Part shown: positions 1-7,438 of the stretch, piece after piece | Position numbering within the stretch: the first letter of the stretch is position 1 | Layout: every line of letters starts with the position of its first letter | Origin: Halonatronomonas sp051745425 | GTDB lineage: Bacteria; Bacillota; Halanaerobiia; Halanaerobiales; Halarsenatibacteraceae | Assembly: GCA_051745425.1 (NCBI GenBank) | Contig: JBNJEB010000005.1 | Coordinates: forward strand, 1 to 37,440 | DNA: 37,440 bases | Direction of reading: 5' to 3' | Notes under the pieces: model-generated | What the model saw: only the letters and a program-made list of their open reading frames with translations | Told to the model about the DNA's origin: nothing | The model's database searches: none | Made by a program: the position numbers and the translations under genes

Positions 1-858
1 ACCAGGTAAACCAACCAGAGGAACACCATTCTGATAGCCGAGCATAAACATTGCTCCTGGGAGTACTGGAGCACCATAGGTTATTACCTGATCGGCTGCA
101 TTCTTAATTGCCGCCGGCGTTAAATCATCTGGATCTACTGACATACCTCCTGTACAGACAACTATATCTACTCCTAATGCAATAGCCTCTTCTATAGCCT
201 CTGTAATTAAATCTTTATCATCAGTCACCAGTTTTTTATGGACTGTTTTAATATTATAATTTGAGAGCTTTTCTTCAACAACTGGTGTAAATTTATCTTT
301 GATTCTGCCCTCATAAACTTCACTACCTGTTGTAATGATAGCTGCTTTTTTACTTTCATATGGAATAACATCAATTATTTTCTGATTTTTAATTTCCGTT
401 TCAACTGCCTTAATCTCCTCTTCAGCAATTAATAGAGGAATAATTCTGGTTCCAGCTAAATAATCTCCCTCTTTAACTGGAGTATAATTATGCCTGGTTG
501 CCATCATTAATTTATCTTTGATATTTATTTTAAATAAAAGCTCTTTATCAATTTTAAGCAGGCCATCTCTGGCTGCATAGAGATTGATTTTACCCTCTGA
601 TGGTTCTGCTCTTTTAATATTCGTGCCCTGGCCTAAATCTGCCAGTCTGGCTGCTGCCTCATTTTCATGGAGATAACCAGGTTTTTTCTCCCAGATATAG
701 ATATGTCTCTTGCCTAAATCAAGGAGATGGGGAATATCTTCTTCTTTAATTATATCGCCTTTTTTAAAAGCAGGCCCTTTATCTTCACCTGGCTTAATCT
801 CAGTTATATCATGAGCTAAAACATGGCCTACTGCATCTTCAACTGCTAATTTTTCCAA
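1..858 (-). CDS. Molybdopterin-binding protein, MoeA/MoaB-like domain (partial, C-terminus cut off)
   Basis: This open frame runs off the left edge of the window; 286 codons are visible. I translated it by hand from a TTG at 858, which has a GGAG ribosome site about 11 bases upstream. The visible protein has an N-terminal part starting EKLAVEDAVGHVLAHDIT, which recalls the start of MoeA. A molybdopterin-binding domain follows with TTGSEVYEG, then CTGGMSVDPDDLTP, then GAPVLPGAMFMLGY and VPLVGLPG close to the edge. These are the substrate-pocket motifs of the MoaB/MoeA/MogA fold. It starts 2 bases after the stop of the XdhC N-domain gene and is the last visible gene of the maturation block. Proteins of this kind accompany selenium-dependent molybdenum hydroxylase genes, so a role in finishing or inserting the cofactor is inferred. 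Perhaps 50 to 60 residues are missing. Family is confident; exact step is not. Confidence 0.85.
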   Translation of the reverse strand, partial: MEKLAVEDAVGHVLAHDITEIKPGEDKGPAFKKGDIIKEEDIPHLLDLGKRHIYIWEKKPGYLHENEAAARLADLGQGTNIKRAEPSEGKINLYAARDGLLKIDKELLFKINIKDKLMMATRHNYTPVKEGDYLAGTRIIPLLIAEEEIKAVETEIKNQKIIDVIPYESKKAAIITTGSEVYEGRIKDKFTPVVEEKLSNYNIKTVHKKLVTDDKDLITEAIEEAIALGVDIVVCTGGMSVDPDDLTPAAIKNAADQVITYGAPVLPGAMFMLGYQNGVPLVGLPG

Positions 859-860
859 TT

Positions 861-1202
861 TTAGTGCACTCCTTCGTTAGTGAAATTGTATGGTTCTAAA
901 AATATATCGACATTACCTCCGCAGATTCCACCGGTTTCTGCTGAAGTATCATTGTCCATTTTAAAATGTAGTTTGAGAGGATCTTTTTGATTAGCTTGAA
1001 GCAGCTCAATTGATTTTTCAATGACTTCGGCTTCTGCAGGACCTCCTCCAATTGTACCAGCAATTGAACTATCAGGCCAGACCAGCATCTGGGCCCCTTC
1101 TGCTCTAGGAGAAGATCCATGGGCCTTAATGACTGTAGCTAAAACTACTGTTTTTTCTTCTTTTTCAGCCTCAACTAATTTATTGACCAGTTCTAACTCC
1201 AT
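861..1202 (-). CDS. XdhC/CoxI N-terminal-domain protein (half of a split hydroxylase maturation factor)
   Basis: The 113-residue protein matches the N-terminal domain of the XdhC/CoxI family: an N-terminal helix (ELVNKLVEAEKEEK), then VLATVIKAHGSSPRAEGAQMLV, GTIGGGPAEAEVIEKS and GICGGNVDIFLEP. In XdhC this domain helps bind the molybdenum cofactor and deliver the sulfurated form to xanthine dehydrogenase. Normally it is followed in the same chain by a Rossmann domain. Here the Rossmann part is the separate gene just upstream, and the two overlap by one base (TAATG), so they are translationally coupled and probably form one complex. The retained cysteine in GGICGG may be the cofactor-handling residue. 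The split into two chains in reverse order is the odd feature. Family assignment is strong; selenium rather than sulfur delivery is inferred from the neighbours yqeB and yqeC. Confidence 0.9.
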   Translation of the reverse strand: MELELVNKLVEAEKEEKTVVLATVIKAHGSSPRAEGAQMLVWPDSSIAGTIGGGPAEAEVIEKSIELLQANQKDPLKLHFKMDNDTSAETGGICGGNVDIFLEPYNFTNEGVH

Positions 1203-1957
1203 TATTCAGATCGCCTCCTCTTAATCATTGCTGCCATAATTGAAACTGCTATTTCAGCAGGTGTCTCGCTATTTATCTCAATTCCAATCGGGGCATCTAC
1301 CTGCTCCAGTCTACTTAAGTCAAGCTTTTCATTTTTTAAGTCATCAAATAATAATTTAACTTTACGCTTGCTACCTATCATACCGAGATATTTCCAGTCA
1401 CCAGAAATAACTGATTTTAAGACATCATAATCATATTGGTGACCTCTGGTTACAATAACTATATAATCACCTGGCCGAGGCTGATAATCTTTAAGGAATC
1501 CAGCAAAGCTCTGGCAGTGATGTTTATCTGCATCAGGGAAGTTTTCTGGATTATTGAAATCTTCTCTATCATCAATAACCTCTACAGTAAAATCATTCAT
1601 TGCAGCAATTTTAGCTAGTGGCTGGGCCACATGGCCGGCACCAAAGAGCATCAGGCGTTCAAGCTGCTGGAGATTTTCAAGATATACTTCTATCTCTCCA
1701 TTCTGGGTGCTGAGCTTTTCTAAAACAGGTTGATTAATATTCTTATACTCATCGAATATCTCCCTGAAATAATCTATATCAAGATTGTTTTTATTTTTTG
1801 CTGAAGTAAGCCACTTATCATCTGTAATTACAAGGCGATCTCCTTTTGCAAAAGGAGAAAATTCTCCTGAAAAATCGCCGGCAGTGAAAGTCACAATCAG
1901 TCCGCTAGCTCCGCTATCCATTAAGTTCTCTAAATCTCTCCAAAAAAACTTGCCCAT
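1202..1957 (-). CDS. XdhC family protein, Rossmann-domain half of the split maturation factor
   Basis: This 251-residue protein carries the C-terminal XdhC Rossmann domain. Around residues 100 to 135 there is LMLFGAGHVAQPLAKIA followed by VEVIDDREDFNNPENFP. Then comes YIVIVTRGHQYDYDVL, YLGMIGSKRKV, and PIGIEINSETPAEIAVSIMAAMI at the end. These are the diagnostic XdhC C-terminal motifs. The first 90 residues (GASGLIVTFTAGDFSG, then KGDRLVITDD) are a divergent leader without the GSSPR and GGICGG motifs, which sit in the following gene. The ATG at 1957 is 3 bases after the yqeB stop and is preceded by a GGAGGGAG site. It overlaps the next gene by one base. Expected role: hold and hand over matured molybdenum cofactor to the hydroxylases encoded about 12 to 22 kb away. 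Family certain, partner inferred. Confidence 0.9.
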   Translation of the reverse strand: MGKFFWRDLENLMDSGASGLIVTFTAGDFSGEFSPFAKGDRLVITDDKWLTSAKNKNNLDIDYFREIFDEYKNINQPVLEKLSTQNGEIEVYLENLQQLERLMLFGAGHVAQPLAKIAAMNDFTVEVIDDREDFNNPENFPDADKHHCQSFAGFLKDYQPRPGDYIVIVTRGHQYDYDVLKSVISGDWKYLGMIGSKRKVKLLFDDLKNEKLDLSRLEQVDAPIGIEINSETPAEIAVSIMAAMIKRRRSE

Positions 1958-1960
1958 AAT

Positions 1961-2791
1961 TTATAAGACTCCCTCCATATTCTCTGAATTATACCAGTAA
2001 AAAATTGCTTCTAAGACTCCTCCGGCTACTGCCAGTGCTTTATCTGAAATGTAATAACAATAATCTTTTTCAGACCTTGGGTCGACATCAGCCAGCTTAG
2101 TGCCGGCTTTAACTTTAATGCCTGGTTTTAAAAGACCTCTAATAACACCATCAATTTCTACTTTTAATAGCTTATCATTAACTCTTCCAACTACAGCTCC
2201 AGCCTTTACTTTTTGGCCTATCTGGCAATCTGATTGGAAGACTCCAGCCTCAGGGGCATGGATTACCCTTTCATCTGTATATCCATTAACATTGCCAGGA
2301 CTACCTGTATTCTCTGCAGTGGAACCTTCAGTGATAACCCGACCTAAATGGTGGCCCCGATTTGTTTCTACAGCAAGGTTGCAGTTTTTGTTAATTGTAA
2401 AACCTGGACCTATTCCGATGACCAGTTCAGCCTCATCTATTGTCTGGTCGGTTTTTTCTTTTAGCATTCTGGCATCAATAATTATATCTGGCTTAAACTT
2501 TGCTAATAAATCTCTTTCATTAGTTGTAATCACCGGGACTTCTCTTTTTTGCCAGCACTGGTTAACCTCTTCAAAATTAATTACTTTTTTACCGGTAACA
2601 CCTTCGATTTCTAGCTGGTCCTGATAAATCACACTGGCAAACGAAACAGTTCTTCTAATTGCTGTTGGTTCTGGCTTTTCAACAACCAGCAGCCTGAAAC
2701 CTGCCCTATTTAATCTATATCCTATTCCAGAGGCTAAATCTCCACCGCCTTTGAGCAAAACTTTAATAGCTTTTAAATTTAGTATTTCCAT
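1961..2791 (-). CDS. yqeB: YqeB family selenium-dependent molybdenum hydroxylase accessory protein
   Basis: A 276-residue protein that starts with a Rossmann-like loop (VLLKGGGDLASGIGYRL). It then has TAIRRTVSFASVIYQ, GIGPGFTINKNCNLAVETNRGHHLG, and a C-terminal part with biotinyl/lipoyl-like turns (GAVVGRVNDK, GVIRGLLKPGIKVKAG). This is the YqeB (EF2563) family, which comparative genomics ties to selenium-dependent molybdenum hydroxylases together with yqeC and selD. Its biochemical role is not established. A TTG at 2815 would lengthen it by 8 residues, but the ATG at 2791 has a GAGGAG site at good distance, so I chose 2791. It overlaps the end of yqeC by 29 bases. Its presence is the best argument that the hydroxylases in this window carry a labile selenium ligand rather than sulfur on molybdenum. 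Confidence 0.93.
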   Translation of the reverse strand: MEILNLKAIKVLLKGGGDLASGIGYRLNRAGFRLLVVEKPEPTAIRRTVSFASVIYQDQLEIEGVTGKKVINFEEVNQCWQKREVPVITTNERDLLAKFKPDIIIDARMLKEKTDQTIDEAELVIGIGPGFTINKNCNLAVETNRGHHLGRVITEGSTAENTGSPGNVNGYTDERVIHAPEAGVFQSDCQIGQKVKAGAVVGRVNDKLLKVEIDGVIRGLLKPGIKVKAGTKLADVDPRSEKDYCYYISDKALAVAGGVLEAIFYWYNSENMEGVL

Positions 2792-3611
2792 GCTTAAGAT
2801 ACTCCTCTCTATCAATATGATAGATTGCTTCTGGCTGTTTCCGATAATTGACTGCAGTAATTGATTTTAAATTATCCAGGCTAAGATATTCTTTATATAA
2901 ATACTCAGTCAAATATCTAGTAAAACCTAAAATATCGCCGTTGATTTGGGTTAAGATAAATCTTATCTGCTTAGCACTTTTAAATCGATTATTGCCCCAA
3001 TATTGAGGGCTATAGAGCATTTTATAACTGCTTAGTGCCAATTTTTTGTTGCTATCTTTAAATAATTCAGCCCTATGCATGATTCTCTTATCGATATTTT
3101 TATTATATGCTCTTTTTAGTGAACTTAATCCCTGAAGCAGAAATAAATTATCAATAGTTTCTGGCAAAACCGGTTCATGGTCTGCTGGAATTTTTATTGG
3201 TCTATTTGCCGCCCCGTCAGCTTCTATCAGATAATAAAGTTCAGGAAACTCTTTAGCTACTTTTGCTAACCATTCTGGTTTTAAACCAATTAATTTTTGG
3301 CCCTTTAATTTATTTAAAGGATGCTCCTTTTTAGCTGATGCCAGGACTAATGCTCCTGGTTTTCCAGTATCAGCCTGAAAATATTGGGCTACCCTATCAT
3401 ATAACTCCTGATAGTTATTTATAAATACTACCTTATGGGGAATAGCTTCAGGTTTTAAGATTGCTGTTGTTGTTGAAATTATAGTTTTGCGATAATTTAA
3501 TTCACCGGCTATCTTATTTATGGTGGTTGTCTTACCACCTGCCCCAATAAACCAGCTAAGTTGACCAGGGCTAATCTCCCATAAATCCAATAAACCTTTT
3601 TGACCTGTCAT
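2763..3611 (-). CDS. yqeC: YqeC family selenium-dependent hydroxylase accessory protein
   Basis: The 282-residue protein begins with a short lead and a nucleotide-binding loop, FIGAGGKTTTINKIAGEL (residues about 21 to 38), followed by TIISTTTAILKPE, LYYLIEADGAANRPIKIPADHEPVLP and VLTQINGD-type segments near the C-terminus. This pattern is that of YqeC, the second marker gene of selenium-dependent molybdenum hydroxylase systems. The GKTTT loop suggests ATP or GTP binding; the reaction is unknown. The ATG at 3611 has a CGGAGG site. A perfect 8-base inverted repeat resembling a ModE site lies directly upstream (3626 to 3649), so expression of yqeC and genes below it may be controlled separately from mocA and the modE-like gene. 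The 3' end overlaps yqeB. Confidence 0.92.
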   Translation of the reverse strand: MTGQKGLLDLWEISPGQLSWFIGAGGKTTTINKIAGELNYRKTIISTTTAILKPEAIPHKVVFINNYQELYDRVAQYFQADTGKPGALVLASAKKEHPLNKLKGQKLIGLKPEWLAKVAKEFPELYYLIEADGAANRPIKIPADHEPVLPETIDNLFLLQGLSSLKRAYNKNIDKRIMHRAELFKDSNKKLALSSYKMLYSPQYWGNNRFKSAKQIRFILTQINGDILGFTRYLTEYLYKEYLSLDNLKSITAVNYRKQPEAIYHIDREEYLKHGNTKFKSY

Positions 3612-3625
3612 TAGATACCTCCGTT

Positions 3626-3649
3626 CGTTATATCTAAATTTATATAACG
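3626..3649. promoter_or_regulatory. ModE-like operator palindrome upstream of yqeC
   Basis: An inverted repeat with arms CGTTATAT (3626 to 3633) and ATATAACG (3642 to 3649), 8 bases apart, occupies the 42-base gap between the modE-like gene and yqeC. It resembles the CG-TATATA...TATATAACG sites bound by ModE regulators in Proteobacteria. Reading the minus strand, a TTTAGATAT direct repeat 20 bases apart overlaps it. The palindrome ends about 5 bases from the yqeC ribosome site, so a bound protein could block transcription of yqeC-yqeB-xdhC, or an RNA hairpin could mask the site. The assignment rests on similarity to the known operator and on the neighbouring regulator. Confidence 0.6.
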
Positions 3650-3653
3650 ATAT

Positions 3654-3986
3654 CTAAAAAAATCTCTCTTCTAATTCTTTTAAACTCTTTTCAGCTTCTT
3701 CAATAAATCTGGAATAATTTTTTAGCAGCTCCCGGCTTTCTTTTGTTAAACTGGAGCCACCTCCGCCTTTGCCCCCGGCCTGGGTAGATATAAGCTTGAA
3801 ACCAAGGCGCTCTTCTAATGTTTTTATTAGGTTCCAGGCCTGGCTATAAGACATATTCATCTTCTTGGCAGCCTGATGGAGAGAGCCTGTCTGGTCAATT
3901 AACTGGAGTATCTCTCTGGGCCCCTCACCAAAAACCTTATCTTCTTTTTCCAGCCAGATTTTATAGTTAACCTTATATTGGCTCAA
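3654..3986 (-). CDS. ModE-like winged-helix regulator lacking the molybdate-binding domain
   Basis: A 110-residue protein matching the N-terminal DNA-binding domain of ModE, of LysR-type fold. It shows VFGEGPREILQLIDQTGSLHQAAKKM, then SYSQAWNLIKTLEERLGFKLI, and a glycine-rich wing GGKGGGGSSLT followed by a coiled helix (LLKNYSRFIEEAEKSLKELE), the dimerisation region. The C-terminal molbindin domains of E. coli ModE are absent, so it cannot sense molybdate in the same way. Short proteins of this design are common in Firmicutes. The start is a TTG at 3986, preceded by AAGGA. It sits between mocA and yqeC and next to a ModE-like palindrome, so control of the maturation genes is inferred. What it senses is unknown; it may respond through protein contacts or bind cofactor elsewhere. 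Confidence 0.88.
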   Translation of the reverse strand: MSQYKVNYKIWLEKEDKVFGEGPREILQLIDQTGSLHQAAKKMNMSYSQAWNLIKTLEERLGFKLISTQAGGKGGGGSSLTKESRELLKNYSRFIEEAEKSLKELEERFF

Positions 3987-3998
3987 ATTATCACATCC

Positions 3999-4604
3999 TT
4001 AAGACTGAGGTCCTGAATGATACTTCTGGTAATCTTCATAATAATCTAAATCAATGATTACGCCCTCTTTATCGACATTATAATACTCAATCTCGTCTTC
4101 ATATTTATCTAAAAGAGCCCTTAAGCCACCTTCAGGGTCACCATCTTCTCCCAGTTTATGGATCTCCGGAATAAGCTCAGCTGAGATTATTAAAGGATGA
4201 CCCCGGCGCTGATTATAGCTTGGGACTAAAAGTAATGGCTCTTCTTCCTTAAAATAACTGATAAGCCGATTGTAAATATCTGTCGTTACCAGGGGTTGAT
4301 CGGCCAGCATAAATAGTAAGCCAGTTGTTTTTTCAGGGAGATCCTGGATTCCAGTCATAACGCTACTGAACATTCCCCGGGTATAATCTGGATTAGTTAA
4401 GAACTGGCAGTTATAATCTGAAAGTTCCTTTTTGATCCGTTCAGATTCAGCACCTAATACCACCCGGACCTGGCCATCCAGTTCAGATTCCTGAATATTA
4501 TTAATTACTGTTCCAAGGATAGTACTCTCTCCCCAGGGCAGTAACTGTTTAAGCCTGCCCATTCTACTGGCCTCACCTGCTGCTAGAATTATTGCTGAGA
4601 TCAT
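3999..4604 (-). CDS. mocA: MocA-type molybdenum cofactor nucleotidyltransferase
   Basis: A 201-residue NTP-transferase. The N-terminus ISAIILAAGEASRMGRLKQLLPW is the nucleotide-binding loop with the conserved G-x-SxRMG...K pattern of the MocA/MobA/GlmU fold. Further on come FTNPDY-like LTNPDYTRGMFSSV, LFMLADQPLVTTDI (metal-binding Asp) and RRGHPLIIS, all typical of MocA. MocA joins CMP to molybdopterin to make the cytosine dinucleotide cofactor used by xanthine-dehydrogenase-type enzymes in bacteria. That fits the two hydroxylases in this window. The ATG at 4604 has a GGAGG site 9 bases upstream; a longer frame beginning at 4634 exists but lacks one and would lie inside the previous gene. As chosen it overlaps the P-loop/Asp23 gene by 32 bases. 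Confidence 0.92.
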   Translation of the reverse strand: MISAIILAAGEASRMGRLKQLLPWGESTILGTVINNIQESELDGQVRVVLGAESERIKKELSDYNCQFLTNPDYTRGMFSSVMTGIQDLPEKTTGLLFMLADQPLVTTDIYNRLISYFKEEEPLLLVPSYNQRRGHPLIISAELIPEIHKLGEDGDPEGGLRALLDKYEDEIEYYNVDKEGVIIDLDYYEDYQKYHSGPQS

Positions 4605-5424
4605 CTCTATCAACCTCCATGCCGGCAACTTCAATATTAATAGCTTTAATATCTACACCTGTAAATCGCTCCAGTGACTCTGTTAATTCTTTTTTAAAAT
4701 CATTGAGTGCTTCAGGTATTACATAACCATACTGGATTATAACTACAATATTTATAGTCATACCGTCTTCTGACTTTGAAATTCGAACATTTCTTAGCTG
4801 ATTTATAATTTCAGTATTACTGGAAACATAATAAACTACATCTCTAAATACTTTATTATAGACAATCAGGCCGCCTAGATAATTAAATCTAGCTCTGACA
4901 ACAGTACTCTCTCTGGCCAGGTCATCTTCTTCTCTATTAAATAAAACTTTTAATGAGTCAATAAAATAGCCAAGAAACTGGCTTTTAACCTCGATCGTTG
5001 GAACTGGAATAACATGTTTATTTTCTCTGTTTCTAGTTTCGATAGCCTGGGCTATCTCTTCATCTGAAGCAATATCTTCAATCATAATCAGTTCTTTTAT
5101 TTCTGGCAAGTCCAGCCTGGAAACTATCTTTTCAACCATCTCAATAGATGTTCCTAATACCAATAATTTATCAGCCTGACTGGTCTTTATTGCTTGTTTT
5201 ACCTCTTCTAAATGATCCTGATGATGAAAAATAGCCCTTTTAATAGCTGCCAGTTTACTGTTTTCTCGCTTTGCTGAAGAACCACCGATAATTTTGCCAT
5301 CATGAATTAGTAAGCCGTCATCTAATATTAAGGGAATATCATAATCGTAAGCGACAACCCTGGCTCTATGACTTTTCCCGCTTCCACTGGGGCCTACCAG
5401 TGCATATACTTCCATCTTAATCAC
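4573..5424 (-). CDS. P-loop NTPase fused to an Asp23/Gls24 (DUF322) domain, function unknown
   Basis: This 283-residue protein starts with a Walker A loop, VGPSGSGKSH (near residues 10 to 19). It continues with DDGLLIHDGKIIGGSSAKRE, a nucleoside-kinase-like segment that may coordinate nucleotide. A LLVLGTSIEMVEKIV strand-helix pair follows. The last 110 residues (ARFNYLGGLIVYNKVFRDVV, MTINIVVIIQYGYVIPEALNDF, TGVDIKAINIEVAGMEV) match the Asp23/Gls24 envelope-stress family. The fusion is unusual because Asp23 proteins are normally stand-alone. The GTG at 5424 directly follows the mmdB stop and has no clear ribosome site; an ATG at 5415 is an alternative. It lies between the decarboxylase operon and mocA and overlaps mocA, so it is in the same transcript. 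I do not recognise a function: a nucleotide-dependent membrane-associated factor is one possibility. Confidence 0.8.
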   Translation of the reverse strand: MIKMEVYALVGPSGSGKSHRARVVAYDYDIPLILDDGLLIHDGKIIGGSSAKRENSKLAAIKRAIFHHQDHLEEVKQAIKTSQADKLLVLGTSIEMVEKIVSRLDLPEIKELIMIEDIASDEEIAQAIETRNRENKHVIPVPTIEVKSQFLGYFIDSLKVLFNREEDDLARESTVVRARFNYLGGLIVYNKVFRDVVYYVSSNTEIINQLRNVRISKSEDGMTINIVVIIQYGYVIPEALNDFKKELTESLERFTGVDIKAINIEVAGMEVDRDDLSNNSSSR

Positions 5425-6555
5425 TTAACCGAAGATCGATAATAGGACGCCGGCAGCAACTGCTGAACCTATTACTCCTGCTACATTGGGACCCATAGCA
5501 TGCATTAGAAGAAAGTTTGAACGATTTTCCTGCTGGCCAACCTTCTGAACAACTCTGGCCGCCATTGGAACTGCCGAGACCCCTGCTGCACCGATTAGAG
5601 GATTAATTTTACTGGTACTAAAGTAGTTCATTACCTTTGCAAGGATAACTCCTGTTGCCGTACCAAAGGCAAAAGCAATAACTCCAAGGCCAAGGATCAA
5701 TAATGTATCTGCCTGGAGAAATCTATCTGCAGAAGCACTTGCTCCAACTGCCACTCCAAGAAAGATAGTTACAGTATTAACCAGGGCATTTTTTGCTACA
5801 TCGCTTAATCTATCTACTACCCCTGCCTCTTTAAATAAATTACCTAGCATTAACATTCCAATTAAAGGCGCTGAAGCAGGTACCAATAAAATAACAATAA
5901 CTGAGACCATGATTGGGAAGATAATCTTTTCTTTTTTAGAAACCGGTCTGAGTTGTTCCATTTTAATCTGTCTTTCTTTCTTATTGGTTAATAACTTCAT
6001 GATAGGTGGCTGGATAACAGGAACTAAAGCCATATAGGAATAAGCTGCTATGGCAATTGCCCCTAAATATTCTGGGGCCAGTAAACTGGATAAATAAATA
6101 GCTGTTGGCCCATCTGCACCACCAATAATCCCGATTGGTGCTGCTGCCTGACCGGTAAAGCCCAACAGAATAGCTCCAAGAAAAGTTACAAAGATACCAA
6201 ATTGAGCTGCTGCTCCCAGCAGCAGACTTTTAGGGTTGGCAATTAATGGTCCAAAATCTGTCATGGCGCCGACACCTAAAAAGATTAATGGAGGAAAGAC
6301 CCCTAGAGCATTACCCATGTAAAAATAATGGAATAGACCAGCAGGTTGAGTTGCTGTAGCCTCTCCCATCAAACCGGTCATAGGCAGGTTAACTAAAAGC
6401 ATTCCAAAAGCTATGGGAACTAACAGTAATGGTTCATATTTTTTAACTATACCTAAATATAGTAAGACAAATGACACAATAATCATGATAAGGTCCTTAT
6501 AACCTATAAGTAATAAGCCTGACTTACTAAAAAAGTCGACCAGTGTTGAGAACAA
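5425..6555 (-). CDS. mmdB: Sodium-pumping decarboxylase beta subunit (membrane carboxybiotin decarboxylase)
   Basis: The 376-residue protein is a polytopic membrane protein of the OadB/MmdB/GcdB family with about nine to eleven hydrophobic helices. Key motifs are GIIGGADGPTAIYLSSLLAPE around residues 145 to 165, with the Asp used in sodium and proton coupling, NTVTIFLGVAVGASASADRFL, and GVSAVPMAARVVQ with HAMGPNVAGVIGSAVAAG at the C-terminus. It decarboxylates carboxybiotin on the carrier and couples that to sodium export. The start is a TTG at 6555 with an AAGGAGG site. The gene order alpha-delta-gamma-beta matches mmdADCB of Propionigenium. Because no oxaloacetate-type alpha subunit is here, methylmalonyl-CoA is the likely substrate. 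The 3' end abuts the P-loop/Asp23 gene directly. Confidence 0.95.
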   Translation of the reverse strand: MFSTLVDFFSKSGLLLIGYKDLIMIIVSFVLLYLGIVKKYEPLLLVPIAFGMLLVNLPMTGLMGEATATQPAGLFHYFYMGNALGVFPPLIFLGVGAMTDFGPLIANPKSLLLGAAAQFGIFVTFLGAILLGFTGQAAAPIGIIGGADGPTAIYLSSLLAPEYLGAIAIAAYSYMALVPVIQPPIMKLLTNKKERQIKMEQLRPVSKKEKIIFPIMVSVIVILLVPASAPLIGMLMLGNLFKEAGVVDRLSDVAKNALVNTVTIFLGVAVGASASADRFLQADTLLILGLGVIAFAFGTATGVILAKVMNYFSTSKINPLIGAAGVSAVPMAARVVQKVGQQENRSNFLLMHAMGPNVAGVIGSAVAAGVLLSIFG

Positions 6556-6579
6556 ATTCTTTACCTCCTTTGGCTGGGT

Positions 6580-6978
6580 CTACTCAATCTTTAAGAGAGC
6601 CTCACCAGAATTTACTGAATCATCTGCAGCAACCATTACTTCAGTTACTTCTCCAGCTGCAGGAGCATATATCTCATTTTCCATTTTCATAGCTTCTAAA
6701 ACTACGATTAAATCACCCTGATTTACTTTTTCGCCTTTTGATACTTTTACATCTATAATTTTCCCGGCCATTGGAGCTTCAACAACCCCACCGCCAGTAG
6801 CTGCTGGCTGCTGTTTGGAACTGCCTGCAGGTGACTTTTTTGGTGCAGGTGCCTGAACTCTTTCAGTTGACTGAGTTTTTTGAGCAGCTGAAGGGTTAGA
6901 TGAACCTGTATTTCCTAATTCTTCAACTTCAACCTCATATGATTTTCCCTCGACTGTGATTTTAAACTTTTTACTCAT
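6580..6978 (-). CDS. mmdC: Biotin carrier protein (gamma subunit) of sodium-pumping decarboxylase
   Basis: A 132-residue biotin carboxyl carrier. The N-terminal 20 residues (FKITVEGKSYEVEVEEL) form the usual cap of BCCP-like subunits. Residues 22 to 64 are a flexible Pro/Ala/Ser/Gln-rich linker. The C-terminal biotinyl domain holds VEAPMAGKIIDVKVSKGEKV and the biotinylation motif EAMKME, with Lys98 the expected biotin site. It shuttles carboxyl from the MmdA carboxyltransferase to the MmdB membrane subunit. It lies 21 bases after the delta gene and 24 bases before beta, all one transcript. Biotin ligase and biotin synthesis genes are not in the window. Confidence 0.95.
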   Translation of the reverse strand: MSKKFKITVEGKSYEVEVEELGNTGSSNPSAAQKTQSTERVQAPAPKKSPAGSSKQQPAATGGGVVEAPMAGKIIDVKVSKGEKVNQGDLIVVLEAMKMENEIYAPAAGEVTEVMVAADDSVNSGEALLKIE

Positions 6979-7000
6979 TAAGATATTTCCTCCTCAATAG

Positions 7001-7408
7001 TTATTTCTTCTTACCGCCTCTGGCCTGCTGGCCCCAGGCTGATATCTTTTCTCCCTGACTTTTAACCCTCAAAATTTTAAACTTTTTATTTGAACCATAA
7101 TAACTCTGAATGGAAGCTGAAATTACTGCAAGTATTTCTGGATCAAGTTTATCATCACTAATCTTATCCTTTTTAGTTGTTCCTTGTTCCAGGGATGACA
7201 TACTTTTATCACCTACTTTTCCTCCTGGTACTTTGTCATTTCCATTAACTACTTTTTCCATAATTTTAATTGAAATCATTAAGATAAATAAAATACTAAA
7301 GACTACTATCATACCTACCATTGCTATCTGTACTCCTGCAATTAAAGTATCACCTAATGACATCTCTGCCAGTGTCTCAGCATCTTTAACTAATTCTAGA
7401 GGTGACAT
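7001..7408 (-). CDS. mmdD: OadG-family delta subunit of sodium-pumping decarboxylase
   Basis: A 135-residue protein with one N-terminal transmembrane helix (GVQIAMVGMIVVFSILFILMI, residues about 25 to 45) followed by a charged, soluble tail (VAISASIQSYYGSNKKF-like: EILAVISASIQSYYGSN, then ILRVKSQGEKISAWGQQARGG). The tail matches the OadG/MmdD subunit, which assembles the complex and, in oxaloacetate decarboxylases, carries zinc ligands. The tail ends in a basic stretch, RGGKKK. It follows mmdA by 30 bases and precedes the biotin carrier by 22 bases. The symbol follows the mmdADCB order of Propionigenium; the sequence alone does not distinguish OadG from MmdD. Confidence 0.88.
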   Translation of the reverse strand: MSPLELVKDAETLAEMSLGDTLIAGVQIAMVGMIVVFSILFILMISIKIMEKVVNGNDKVPGGKVGDKSMSSLEQGTTKKDKISDDKLDPEILAVISASIQSYYGSNKKFKILRVKSQGEKISAWGQQARGGKKK

Positions 7409-7438
7409 TTTCTCCCCCTTTCAATTCCTGTTTTTAGA

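Noticed and set aside
2100..2624. 174-residue plus-strand open frame
   Set aside because: It is opposite yqeB, lacks a ribosome site, is unlike any family and is a shadow of the real minus-strand gene.
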